NCBI GenBank assembly: GCA_002841695.1
Contig: PHAN01000004.1
Span: forward strand, 62,001 to 126,000
Direction of reading: 5' to 3'
Source: Elusimicrobia bacterium HGW-Elusimicrobia-1
GTDB lineage: Bacteria > Elusimicrobiota > Endomicrobiia > PHAN01
DNA: 64,000 nucleotides
Below are positions 8,668 to 15,967 of this stretch, piece by piece (positions within the stretch are counted from its first letter, which is position 1; each line of letters begins with the position of its first letter). Made by a program: the position numbers and the translations under genes. The notes under the pieces were generated by a model that worked only from the letters and a program-made list of their open reading frames with translations, was not told where the DNA came from and did not search any database.

Positions 8668-9510
8668 ATGCTGCCCAACGTGACCGATGTCTTCCGTCCT
8701 GAATCTATTGGCGAAGCGCTCAAAATTCTCAAAAAAGGAAAGGGCAAGGCAGTTCCTTTGGCGGGAGCGACCGCGCTTGCGGCTTCCGAAAATCCGGCCA
8801 TCGAAGCCCTCGTCGATCTTTCATCTCTTAAACTCGACTACATCAAGTCGTCGCCGTCGGGACTTCTTGTCGGGGCAATGGCGACGCTTGAAGAAGTCGC
8901 GCGGAGCAAAGCCGCGCAAAAATACGCGTCGGGCGTTGTCGCCTCCGCCTGCGCTTCCGTGGGGAAAATCACCAACCGCAACATGATAACCGCCGGCGGC
9001 AACGCGGTGCAGCTTCATCCGTGGTCGGCCATACCTGTCGCGGCCCTCGCGCTCGACGCAAAAATCACTCTCGCCTCTCCGGCGAAAAAATCCGTGACCG
9101 CCGCGGAGTTCTTTGCCAAACCTCCAAGACAGATACTTTCCTTCGATAAAATCGTAACCGAGATTTCGTTTCCCAAAGATTTTGCGGCGGCCTCGGCAAA
9201 ATACGTCAAACTGGCCCTCACGGAAAACGATTATCCTCTCATAAGCGTTTGTGTCGTATCAAAGATTAAAGCCGGCAAAATCGCAACTATCAGGATAGTC
9301 GCCGGCGCCCTGACGCTGGCTCCGCAGAGGTTTACGTCCGCCGAAAAAATACTCGCGGGGCAGTCGCCCGACGGTAAACTTGTCGCCGAAGCATCGCGTC
9401 TTGCCGCCGAAGAGGCCGTTATAGGCAACGATATAAGAGTAAGCAAAGAGTACAAGAAAAAGACGCTCGTAAAAATAATTGAATCCGCCCTCGCGGACAT
9501 ACTGAGGTAA
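8668..9510 (+). CDS. Molybdenum hydroxylase FAD-binding subunit (xanthine dehydrogenase family)
   Basis: 280 residues, the usual size of the medium CoxM/XdhB-type subunit. It relays electrons from the 2Fe-2S centres to the acceptor through FAD. FAD-binding signatures are LAGATALAA near residues 30-40 (normally AGGT) and NRNMITAGGNAVQ near 105-117 (normally RN-x-A-T-x-GGN). The C-terminal CO-dehydrogenase flavoprotein domain follows. It begins the operon FAD, 2Fe-2S, Mo, with GAGGTGAAAA upstream of the ATG. Both FAD motifs deviate slightly from consensus. Substrate cannot be told from this subunit. Confidence 0.85.
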   Translation: MLPNVTDVFRPESIGEALKILKKGKGKAVPLAGATALAASENPAIEALVDLSSLKLDYIKSSPSGLLVGAMATLEEVARSKAAQKYASGVVASACASVGKITNRNMITAGGNAVQLHPWSAIPVAALALDAKITLASPAKKSVTAAEFFAKPPRQILSFDKIVTEISFPKDFAAASAKYVKLALTENDYPLISVCVVSKIKAGKIATIRIVAGALTLAPQRFTSAEKILAGQSPDGKLVAEASRLAAEEAVIGNDIRVSKEYKKKTLVKIIESALADILR

Positions 9511-9517
9511 TTTAATC

Positions 9518-10009
9518 ATGAAAATCAAATTTGAATTGAACGGCAAACCCGCCGAGTGGGAAATCAAGCCGGGCGAAATTTTGCTCGACACTTTGCGTCG
9601 TCTGGGACTCAAAGGCGCCAAAGAGGGCTGCCGCCAGGGCGAATGCGGTTGCTGCACGGTATTGCTCGACGGCAAACCCGTGAATTCCTGTATGATATTC
9701 ACCGCCCAGGCGGCGTCCAGAAAGCTTCTTACCATAGAAGGTTTGACCCCCGCCAAAAAGAAAGACCTTTCGCATAAAAAAGAGCTTCATCCCATTCAGC
9801 AGGCGTATCTTGAATCCGGAGCCGTTCAGTGCGGTTACTGCACGCCCGCCATGGTGCTTTCGACCAAGGCGTTGCTCGACGAAAAACCGGCTCCGACGGA
9901 AGAAGAGATAAAAAAAGCTCTCGAAGGAGTGCTTTGCCGCTGCACGGGTTACTCGAAAATCATAGACGCCGTCAAACTTTCGGCCAAGAAACTATCCGCC
10001 GCCAAATAA
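9518..10009 (+). CDS. Molybdenum hydroxylase 2Fe-2S subunit
   Basis: 163 residues. It carries two [2Fe-2S] clusters linking the Mo site to FAD. The plant-type ferredoxin domain shows C-R-Q-G-E-C-G-C-C followed by NSC. The C-terminal four-helix domain shows QCGYCTPAM and LCRCTGY. All eight cluster cysteines are present. It starts 7 nt after the FAD subunit and is followed 11 nt later by the Mo subunit, as expected for a tightly linked trimeric enzyme of the XDH, CODH or nicotinate dehydrogenase superfamily. Confidence 0.92.
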   Translation: MKIKFELNGKPAEWEIKPGEILLDTLRRLGLKGAKEGCRQGECGCCTVLLDGKPVNSCMIFTAQAASRKLLTIEGLTPAKKKDLSHKKELHPIQQAYLESGAVQCGYCTPAMVLSTKALLDEKPAPTEEEIKKALEGVLCRCTGYSKIIDAVKLSAKKLSAAK

Positions 10010-10020
10010 CAGAGGCAACC

Positions 10021-12348
10021 ATGGAAAACAATTTTAAGCAGGTAAATCAAAACGTAATCAAAGTCGACGGCGTGTCGCTGGTTACCGGCGGACACGTTTA
10101 TACCGACGACATAGAACTCCGCGGAATGCTTTACGCCGCGGTGCTCTGGAGCCCGCACGCCCACGCGCGGATAAAAAGAATCGACGTATCCAAAGCCAAA
10201 GCGCTTCCCGGCGTCGAGGCCGTGCTGACTCACCACGACGTTCCCCGCATACCTTTCACCACGGCGGGCCAGGGATTTCCCGAGCCGTCGCCGTATGACA
10301 CATTCATCCTCGACAATAAAGTCCGCTTCGTCGGAGACAGAGTGGCCGCCGTGGCCGCCATTACTCCGGAAATCGCCAAAAAAGCCGTTTCTCTGATAGA
10401 AGTGGAATACGAAATTCTCCCCGCTGTGCTTGACGCCCGCAAGGCGATGGACAAAGGCGCTCCGGTCATTCACGACGAGAAAGAGGCCGTGATTCCGATA
10501 CCGGTTCATTACGAACCCGAAAAAAATCTCGCCGCTCACGTCGATATGGAAGTCGGTTCGGTAAAAAAAGGCGTCGGCGAGGCGGACGTCGTGCTCGATT
10601 ACGAATACGAGACCCATTACGCCACGCACGTTCCGATGGAGCCGCATGTCGTAATCACCTGGCTCGACGAAAACGCGCGTCTCGTGATAAGAACCAGCAC
10701 TCAGGTTCCGTTCCACGTGCGCCGCATGGTCTCCCGCGCGCTCGATATCCCCGTCAAAAATATCCGCGTGATAAAGCCCCGCATAGGCGGTGGCTTCGGC
10801 GGAAAACAGGAAATCCTTATAGAAGACCTCTGCTCCGCGCTGACCTTAAAAACCGGCAAGCCCGTCAGGATATTTTACACGAGAAAAGAAGAGTTTATGA
10901 GCGCGCGCACGAGACATCCGCAGATAATCCGTCTCAAAACCGGAGTCAAAAAAGACGGGACGATAACTTCCGTGGACCTCAATATCATAATGAACACCGG
11001 CGCTTACGGCTCGCACGCCCTCACGGTGCTTTCCAACTCCGGCAGCAAACTTTTGCCGCTGTGGAAATGCGAAAACGTGAGATTCTGGGGCGACACGGTG
11101 TATACGAACCTTCCCGTCGGCGGAGCGTATCGCGGTTACGGCGCGACGCAGTCGTATTTCGCCATGGGAATCCAGATCGACGAAATGGCCGAAAAAATCA
11201 AAATGGACGTCGTCGATTTCTGTCTCAAAAACCACATCCGCACGGGCGACGGCTCGCCGGTATTTCAGGCGCTCGGCGAAGGCAAAGCCGGAGTAGAGCA
11301 GAAAATCGGCTCCTGCGGACTTAAAGAATGTATCGAACTCGGAGCCAAGGAAATCGGCTGGAAGGAAAAACGCGAAACATACGCCGCCGAGCGCAAGTCG
11401 CCCGGACGTTACAAAAAGGGCGTGGGCATGGTCGCCCTTATGCAGGGGTCGTCGATTCCCGAGATAGATATGGGCGCGGCTTCTCTTAAAATGAACGAGG
11501 ATGGCTCGTTCAATATGCTGCTCGGCGCGACGGACCTCGGCACGGGTTCCGACACGATATTCGCGCAGATGGTCGCCGAGGTTCTCGGCATAGACGCGCA
11601 CGAAGTCATCGTTTATTCGTCCGATACGGACATGACGCCGTTCGACGTGGGCGCTTACGCTTCGTCGACGACGTATCTTTCCGGATACGCCGTAATCAAG
11701 GCCGCCGAGAAGGTCAAAGAACAGATATTAAAAGTCGCTTCCGAAATGTTAGAGGAAGAATGGGAAAATCTGACCATCGGCGACGGCAAAGTCACCGGCA
11801 AAAACGGCTCTAAGACGCTTTCCGAAATAGCGATATATTCGCTCTATGAAAAAAATCAATTTCAAATAGCGTCGCACGCGTCCCACATAACGCATAAGTC
11901 GCCTCCGCCGTTTTCGGCGCATTATGCCGAGGTCGAAGTCGATACGTGGACCGGCAAAGTCAGGGTGATAAAATACGTCGCCGCCGTCGATTGCGGCACG
12001 CCTATAAATCCCCAACTGGCCGAAGGCCAGACGGAAGGCGCCGTAATGAACGGCCTCAGCTACGCGCTGACCGAGCGTTATATTTTCGACGAGAAAGGCA
12101 AAATGCTCAACCCTTCGCTGAATTACTTCAAGATATTCTCTACGGCCGATATGCCCGACCTCAAAACCATTCTGGTGCCGACTTACGAGGAGACGGGGCC
12201 CTTCGGCGCCAAGAGTGTTTCTGAAATAGGAATCAACGGCCCCATGCCTGCTATATCGAACGCCATTTATAACGCCGTCGGAGTGCGCATAAGAAAATCG
12301 CCCTTTACCCCCGAGACGGTGCTTGCGGCCATCGAGGCGAAGAAATAA
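10021..12348 (+). CDS. Molybdenum hydroxylase large (Mo-binding) subunit
   Basis: 775 residues from the ATG at 10021; a longer in-frame opening overlaps the 2Fe-2S gene and is not used. It binds the molybdopterin cofactor and hydroxylates an N-heterocycle or aldehyde. Visible signatures are RIGGGFGGKQE, GAYRGYGATQ, the glycine-rich DLGTGSDT, and TGPFGAKSVSEIG, whose glutamate is the likely catalytic base. The size fits XdhA/xanthine dehydrogenase-like large subunits without fused domains. A paralogue lies 3.6 kb away on the other strand. Substrate (purine, nicotinate or other) is not determined. Confidence 0.9.
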   Translation: MENNFKQVNQNVIKVDGVSLVTGGHVYTDDIELRGMLYAAVLWSPHAHARIKRIDVSKAKALPGVEAVLTHHDVPRIPFTTAGQGFPEPSPYDTFILDNKVRFVGDRVAAVAAITPEIAKKAVSLIEVEYEILPAVLDARKAMDKGAPVIHDEKEAVIPIPVHYEPEKNLAAHVDMEVGSVKKGVGEADVVLDYEYETHYATHVPMEPHVVITWLDENARLVIRTSTQVPFHVRRMVSRALDIPVKNIRVIKPRIGGGFGGKQEILIEDLCSALTLKTGKPVRIFYTRKEEFMSARTRHPQIIRLKTGVKKDGTITSVDLNIIMNTGAYGSHALTVLSNSGSKLLPLWKCENVRFWGDTVYTNLPVGGAYRGYGATQSYFAMGIQIDEMAEKIKMDVVDFCLKNHIRTGDGSPVFQALGEGKAGVEQKIGSCGLKECIELGAKEIGWKEKRETYAAERKSPGRYKKGVGMVALMQGSSIPEIDMGAASLKMNEDGSFNMLLGATDLGTGSDTIFAQMVAEVLGIDAHEVIVYSSDTDMTPFDVGAYASSTTYLSGYAVIKAAEKVKEQILKVASEMLEEEWENLTIGDGKVTGKNGSKTLSEIAIYSLYEKNQFQIASHASHITHKSPPPFSAHYAEVEVDTWTGKVRVIKYVAAVDCGTPINPQLAEGQTEGAVMNGLSYALTERYIFDEKGKMLNPSLNYFKIFSTADMPDLKTILVPTYEETGPFGAKSVSEIGINGPMPAISNAIYNAVGVRIRKSPFTPETVLAAIEAKK

Positions 12349-12374
12349 AACATTGTCGGGGGATTTGCCGCCTC

Positions 12375-12403
12375 TTGACAAGAGCCGGGTTTTGTGTTAT
12401 AAT
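12375..12403 (+). promoter_or_regulatory. Consensus sigma70-type promoter
   Basis: TTGACA (12375-12380) and TATAAT (12398-12403) are separated by exactly 17 nt, which is a perfect consensus. It faces the small coiled-coil gene at 12469. A terminator-like hairpin lies between the promoter and that gene. Confidence 0.8.
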
Positions 12404-12423
12404 TTCCATTCAGCGGGGGCATG

Positions 12424-12448
12424 TTCCTGTCATAAACGGGAATTTTTT
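12424..12448 (+). terminator. Leader terminator or attenuator hairpin
   Basis: TTCCTGT / ACGGGAA (12424-12430 and 12436-12442, one G-T pair) with a five-base loop is followed directly by six T. It lies about 20 nt after the promoter -10 box and 20 nt before the next start codon. It therefore would stop transcription in the leader unless relieved. Confidence 0.6.
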
Positions 12449-12468
12449 CATAGTCACGGGGGGTGACG

Positions 12469-12807
12469 ATGTTCGAGAAGGACACTACGGAACTACTGCT
12501 TAAATTCCTCGACAAGAAGTGCCGCGCCGCCGAGAGCGAGATAGCCGAAAAGGGCGTTCTCTCCGACGAGTACGCGCTGCCACTTCTTCTTAAAACCCAG
12601 TTCAACCACATAGCGCATCTGGATACGGAATTAAGCGCCTTGCGCGAGTTGATGGATCGGCGGTTCGAGAAAATTGACGAGCGGTTTGAGAAAATGGAAG
12701 GCCGGTTCGAGCGGATAGACCGGAAGTTTTCGCTCGTATTCACCGGGATGACCACAGGATTTACGATACTGGGTTTTCTTATAGTGCTGTTCGGTTTCAT
12801 TAAATAA
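12469..12807 (+). CDS. Small coiled-coil protein with C-terminal membrane helix
   Basis: 112 residues from ATG at 12469, with a GTG alternative two codons earlier. The middle part repeats a near-heptad unit of RFEKIDERFEKMEGRFERI type (about residues 64-85), as in DUF1640/tail-fibre-like coiled coils. The last 25 residues form a membrane helix (FTGMTTGFTILGFLIVLFGFI). The topology would place the coiled coil in the cytoplasm with a tail anchor. No function is known. It has its own strong promoter and leader hairpin, unlike its neighbours, and interrupts two molybdenum hydroxylase loci. Confidence 0.65.
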   Translation: MFEKDTTELLLKFLDKKCRAAESEIAEKGVLSDEYALPLLLKTQFNHIAHLDTELSALRELMDRRFEKIDERFEKMEGRFERIDRKFSLVFTGMTTGFTILGFLIVLFGFIK

Positions 12808-12900
12808 ACCCCGGCCGGAAGCCGGCTTTGTTTTGTGGCGGTTGTTCTTGCCTGTCGCAAGAGGCGGTTTCGGCGGACTTGCAATTACACAGAGCGCATC

Positions 12901-13146
12901 ATGGACATAAAAGTTCACTTTGAATTAGCCGGCAACATAAGAAAGAAAAAAATAAAATCCGGCAGGTTCACTCTGTCTCTGTCTGACGATGCCGTGCTTC
13001 AATCCGCCGTGGAAGAAAAGCTCGGCTACACACCGGTAGAATCCCGCTACTTCACATATCTCGTAAATGAAAAAGCCGCGAAACTGACTTCGCGGCTCAA
13101 AGACGGCGACAACGTAAAAATACTTCTTCCGATGGGCGGCGGATAA
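12901..13146 (+). CDS. MoaD/ThiS-family sulfur-carrier-like protein
   Basis: 81 residues from ATG at 12901. A ubiquitin-like beta-grasp pattern is visible, and the protein ends in LLPMGGG, the C-terminal di-glycine used for thiocarboxylation in MoaD and ThiS. Length fits MoaD (about 80). Its place between two molybdenum hydroxylase operons favours a role in molybdopterin synthesis or cofactor sulfuration, but ThiS or a ubiquitin-like modifier remains possible. No MoaE or adenylating partner is in the window. The terminal third glycine is a small oddity. Confidence 0.6.
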   Translation: MDIKVHFELAGNIRKKKIKSGRFTLSLSDDAVLQSAVEEKLGYTPVESRYFTYLVNEKAAKLTSRLKDGDNVKILLPMGGG

Positions 13147-13200
13147 CACCCGCGCCGCCCGCATTTCGCTTAGCAAATCCTTCCGGGTTCTATTCCGCAG

Positions 13201-13980
13201 TTAAACGGCTATACGCTTATTCGACCCGCTTCCGCCGGATTTAACCTTCAAAATTTCGGCGAGTATGCTCACCGCTATTTCCTCGGGCGAGCCGTCGCCC
13301 AAATCAAGCCCCACCGGCGCGAATACTCTCGGGTCGTTTTTGATTCCCAGGTTTTTGAAAATTTCGATGATTTTCTTTTTGCTGCCTATCATGCCGATAT
13401 AGCGCGCGGGGGTTTCAAGAGCTTTTTTAAGGCATACTTCATCGTGCAGATGCTTGTAAGTCACAATGGCCACATACGTTTCGGCGTCGATTTTTATTTT
13501 TAAGAAAGCATCCTCGAAAGGCGCCGCCACCACCGCGTTCGCCGACGGAAACAGCGCCTCGGAAGCGAATTGCGGCCTGTCGTCGACGACCACATACGAG
13601 AGCCCCGCCAGATGAGCCATCGGCCCGAGTTTTTGGGCTATATGGCCTCCGCCGCATATCACGATTCTTGCCTGAGAGTCGCTCGCGAAACTCTCCACGA
13701 ATACTTCCACCGAGCCGCCGCACTTCATCCCGAGGTCGATGCCGAGGTCATATTTTAGAAGAGCGTTTTTGTTTTCAGACAGCAATTTGACGCATTCCGC
13801 CGTTATTTTCTTCTCGACGGCTCCGCCGCCGACGGTGCCCGACGTCTCTGCCGACGGTCTGACTACCATCTTGGCGCCGACCTTGCCCGGCACCGACCCC
13901 TCGGCGCGCACCACCGTCGCAAGGGCGAAGGCCTCGCGCTGTTTTTTTAATTCCGCGATTTTCTCGAATATCTCGTTCAT
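13201..13980 (-). CDS. xdhC: XdhC-family molybdenum cofactor insertion protein
   Basis: 259 residues. XdhC-type proteins bind sulfurated molybdenum cofactor and pass it to apo-xanthine dehydrogenase. The N-terminal part shows VVRAEGSVPGKVGAKM and SGTVGGGAVEK, the XdhC/CoxI signature. A Rossmann-like second half begins IVICGGGHIAQKLGPMA, and the C-terminus includes RYIGMIGSKKK, typical of the XdhC_C domain. The start overlaps the stop of the mocA-like gene (ATGA, 13977-13980). It is the last gene of the minus-strand molybdenum hydroxylase operon. Confidence 0.9.
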   Translation of the reverse strand: MNEIFEKIAELKKQREAFALATVVRAEGSVPGKVGAKMVVRPSAETSGTVGGGAVEKKITAECVKLLSENKNALLKYDLGIDLGMKCGGSVEVFVESFASDSQARIVICGGGHIAQKLGPMAHLAGLSYVVVDDRPQFASEALFPSANAVVAAPFEDAFLKIKIDAETYVAIVTYKHLHDEVCLKKALETPARYIGMIGSKKKIIEIFKNLGIKNDPRVFAPVGLDLGDGSPEEIAVSILAEILKVKSGGSGSNKRIAV

Positions 13981-14591
13981 TTGTCGTCCTTTCGGATGCC
14001 GTTATCCGCGGCTTTTATTCCGGCATAATCTTCCGCCGTGTCTATATCGGACAAAATCCCTTCGTCGGGTGTTTCCAGCCGCACGACATCCGCGGCGTAT
14101 TTCTCAACTATGGATTTGGCCCCGCGCTTGAGGTCTTCTTCCATGAGCGCGCGATAGAATTTGCGGGGGAATACAGCCGGATGGCCTCCGCGCCCCCCGC
14201 GGGTCACGGGTATATAAATTTTATTCTTATCTTTTTTCCAGGCGTCCGCAAGCATCTTATAGGTTTCTTCCGACGCTTCCGGCGAGTCGCAGGGCGTAAG
14301 CAGAAATCCTTCGCTCTCTTCGTCAAGCGACCCAATACCCGCGCGCAGGGACGAGAGTTGTCCGTCGCGCCAATTTGCGTTGAACACGATTTTGGTTCCT
14401 GCGATGTCGGCGGATTTTTTGATATCGCCGGCGTGCGCGCCGACGACCACGACTATGTCGGTAATGCCGGCGGCTCGCGCCTTGCCGGCTATTATTTCAA
14501 CGAACTTGCGGCCGTTGAGTTCCAGCAGCGCCTTGGGAAAACCTCTCATCCGCGATGATTCTCCGGCCGCGAGTATTATGGATGATAGCAT
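13977..14591 (-). CDS. mocA: MocA-like molybdenum cofactor cytidylyltransferase
   Basis: 204 residues, NTP-transferase fold. The N-terminus shows LAAGESSRM and, after a short gap, KALLELNG, the nucleotide-binding motif shared by MobA and MocA. LLTPCDSPEAS is the metal-binding aspartate region, and GGRGGHPAVF is the substrate loop typical of MocA-like enzymes, which add CMP (less often GMP) to molybdopterin. Family: CTP:molybdopterin cytidylyltransferase, with the related E. coli MocA serving XDH-type enzymes. Its overlap with xdhC and place after the FAD subunit gene support a role in maturing the adjacent enzyme. Confidence 0.85.
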   Translation of the reverse strand: MLSSIILAAGESSRMRGFPKALLELNGRKFVEIIAGKARAAGITDIVVVVGAHAGDIKKSADIAGTKIVFNANWRDGQLSSLRAGIGSLDEESEGFLLTPCDSPEASEETYKMLADAWKKDKNKIYIPVTRGGRGGHPAVFPRKFYRALMEEDLKRGAKSIVEKYAADVVRLETPDEGILSDIDTAEDYAGIKAADNGIRKDDK

Positions 14592-14606
14592 TGTTTTATG
14601 CGAAGC

Positions 14607-15485
14607 TCAACAGAGGCGGGCTGCGTCCGCGAGAATTCTTTCAAGGAGAGCCGAGGCGGCGTCGCGGCGATATTCGGCGGTGGACCTGAAATCGTCTATC
14701 GGCAGTATTTCCGCCGCGATGGTCTTAACGGCCAAAGCGATTTTTGCCTCGTCGTCCAAACGGGCGCCGGTGAGAATTTCTTCCGTGCGGCGGCAGCGCA
14801 TCACGGTGGGGCCGACGGCTCCCGCCGCTATGCTTATCGAGGTTATCGCGCCTTTATGTCTGCGCATGGCCGCGGCCAGAGAAATTTTGGATATTGCCAG
14901 GGCTTTTCGTGAGCCGAGTTTGAGAAACCGGCAAAAATTAAAGTCGTTTTTCGGCGCCGACACAGATTCTATGAATTCTCCGGCCGTCAGGACATTTCTT
15001 TTTGGGCCGGTGAAAAATCCGGACAGGGGGAGTTTTCTTCGTTTCGCGCCCCGTCTTAAAATCAGCGAAGCGTCAAGAGCCGCAAGCGCCGGCAGCGAAT
15101 CGCCGGCGGGCGAAGAATTGGCTATGTTTCCGCCTATCGTGGCGCGGTTTCTTATGAGGGGGGAACCCACGGTTTTTGCGGCTTCCGCGAGCAGTTCGAG
15201 ATGTTTGCGGCAGACGGCGCTGTTGATTATATCGGTGAAAGTCGCGCCCGCGCCGATTATGACGGACGATTTCGTCTCCTTGATTTTTTTTAATTCGGAA
15301 ACTCCGGCGATGTCGATAAAAATATTCGGTTCGACCGTAAAACCTTCCTTCCACTGCACGTAAAGGTCGGTTGTGCCGGCCGCAAAGTATACTTTGGCGC
15401 CCGAGCGCGCGGCTTTGGTGGCGTATGCGGCTATTTGTGAAGCGGTCGCGGCGATTAAATAATTTTCCATTTTTTGTCCGGTCAT
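14607..15485 (-). CDS. Second molybdenum hydroxylase FAD-binding subunit
   Basis: 292 residues from ATG at 15485, which overlaps the stop of the 2Fe-2S gene (ATGA); an in-frame ATG at 15470 is an alternative. FAD motifs are canonical: VYFAAGTTDLYV near residue 35 and NRATIGGNIANSSPAGD near residue 112. The second matches the classic I-R-N-x-A-T-x-GGN pattern better than the paralogue at 8668. It transfers electrons from the iron-sulfur subunit. Gene order here is Mo, 2Fe-2S, FAD, mocA, xdhC, the reverse of the plus-strand operon. Confidence 0.88.
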   Translation of the reverse strand: MTGQKMENYLIAATASQIAAYATKAARSGAKVYFAAGTTDLYVQWKEGFTVEPNIFIDIAGVSELKKIKETKSSVIIGAGATFTDIINSAVCRKHLELLAEAAKTVGSPLIRNRATIGGNIANSSPAGDSLPALAALDASLILRRGAKRRKLPLSGFFTGPKRNVLTAGEFIESVSAPKNDFNFCRFLKLGSRKALAISKISLAAAMRRHKGAITSISIAAGAVGPTVMRCRRTEEILTGARLDDEAKIALAVKTIAAEILPIDDFRSTAEYRRDAASALLERILADAARLC

Positions 15486-15967
15486 TTTTTATTGCGTCGA
15501 GCAGGCAGCATTACCGCCGCGGCTTTTTTAACGGCGTCGAAAATCTTTATGTATCCGGTGCACCGGCAAAGATTTCCCGACAGCGCCTCGCGGATCGCGG
15601 CCTCGTCGGGGCGGGGGTTTTCGTCGAGGAGAGCTTTCGCCGAAAGAACCATACCGGGGATGCAGAATCCGCACTGCACCGCGCCAACTTCTACGAACGC
15701 CTGTTGAATCGGATGAAGTTTTGAGTTTTTGCCGGACAATCCCTCTATCGTGGTAATATCGTGTCCGGCCGCCTGCGCCGCGGGGATTATGCAGGCCGTA
15801 ACCGGTTTGCCGTCGAAAAGAACGGTGCACGCGCCGCATTCTCCCTTGCCGCAACCCTCTTTGGTGCCGGTATGCCGCAAATCCTCTCTTATAATTTCAA
15901 GAAGGGTATTGCGCGGATCGCAATCTGCGGATACCGCTTTTCCGTTCAACCTGAAGTTTATTTTCAT
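15482..15967 (-). CDS. Second molybdenum hydroxylase 2Fe-2S subunit
   Basis: 161 residues from the ATG at 15967, which forms an ATGA overlap with the end of the Mo subunit. A longer frame opens upstream inside that gene and is rejected. Two [2Fe-2S] sites are visible: CGKGECGACTVLFDG with TAC after it, and QCGFCIPGM with LCRCTGY. Length is normal for XdhC/CoxS-type small subunits. The product should form a heterotrimer with the proteins at 15964-18291 and 14607-15485. Confidence 0.92.
   Translation of the reverse strand: MKINFRLNGKAVSADCDPRNTLLEIIREDLRHTGTKEGCGKGECGACTVLFDGKPVTACIIPAAQAAGHDITTIEGLSGKNSKLHPIQQAFVEVGAVQCGFCIPGMVLSAKALLDENPRPDEAAIREALSGNLCRCTGYIKIFDAVKKAAAVMLPARRNKK

Noticed and set aside
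9829-10020. Upstream extension of the Mo subunit frame
   Set aside because: It overlaps the 2Fe-2S gene in another frame; the ATG at 10021 gives the normal family N-terminus.
12901-13146. Possible ThiS instead of MoaD
   Set aside because: Not fully rejected; the molybdenum context favours MoaD-like, so no definite symbol was given.
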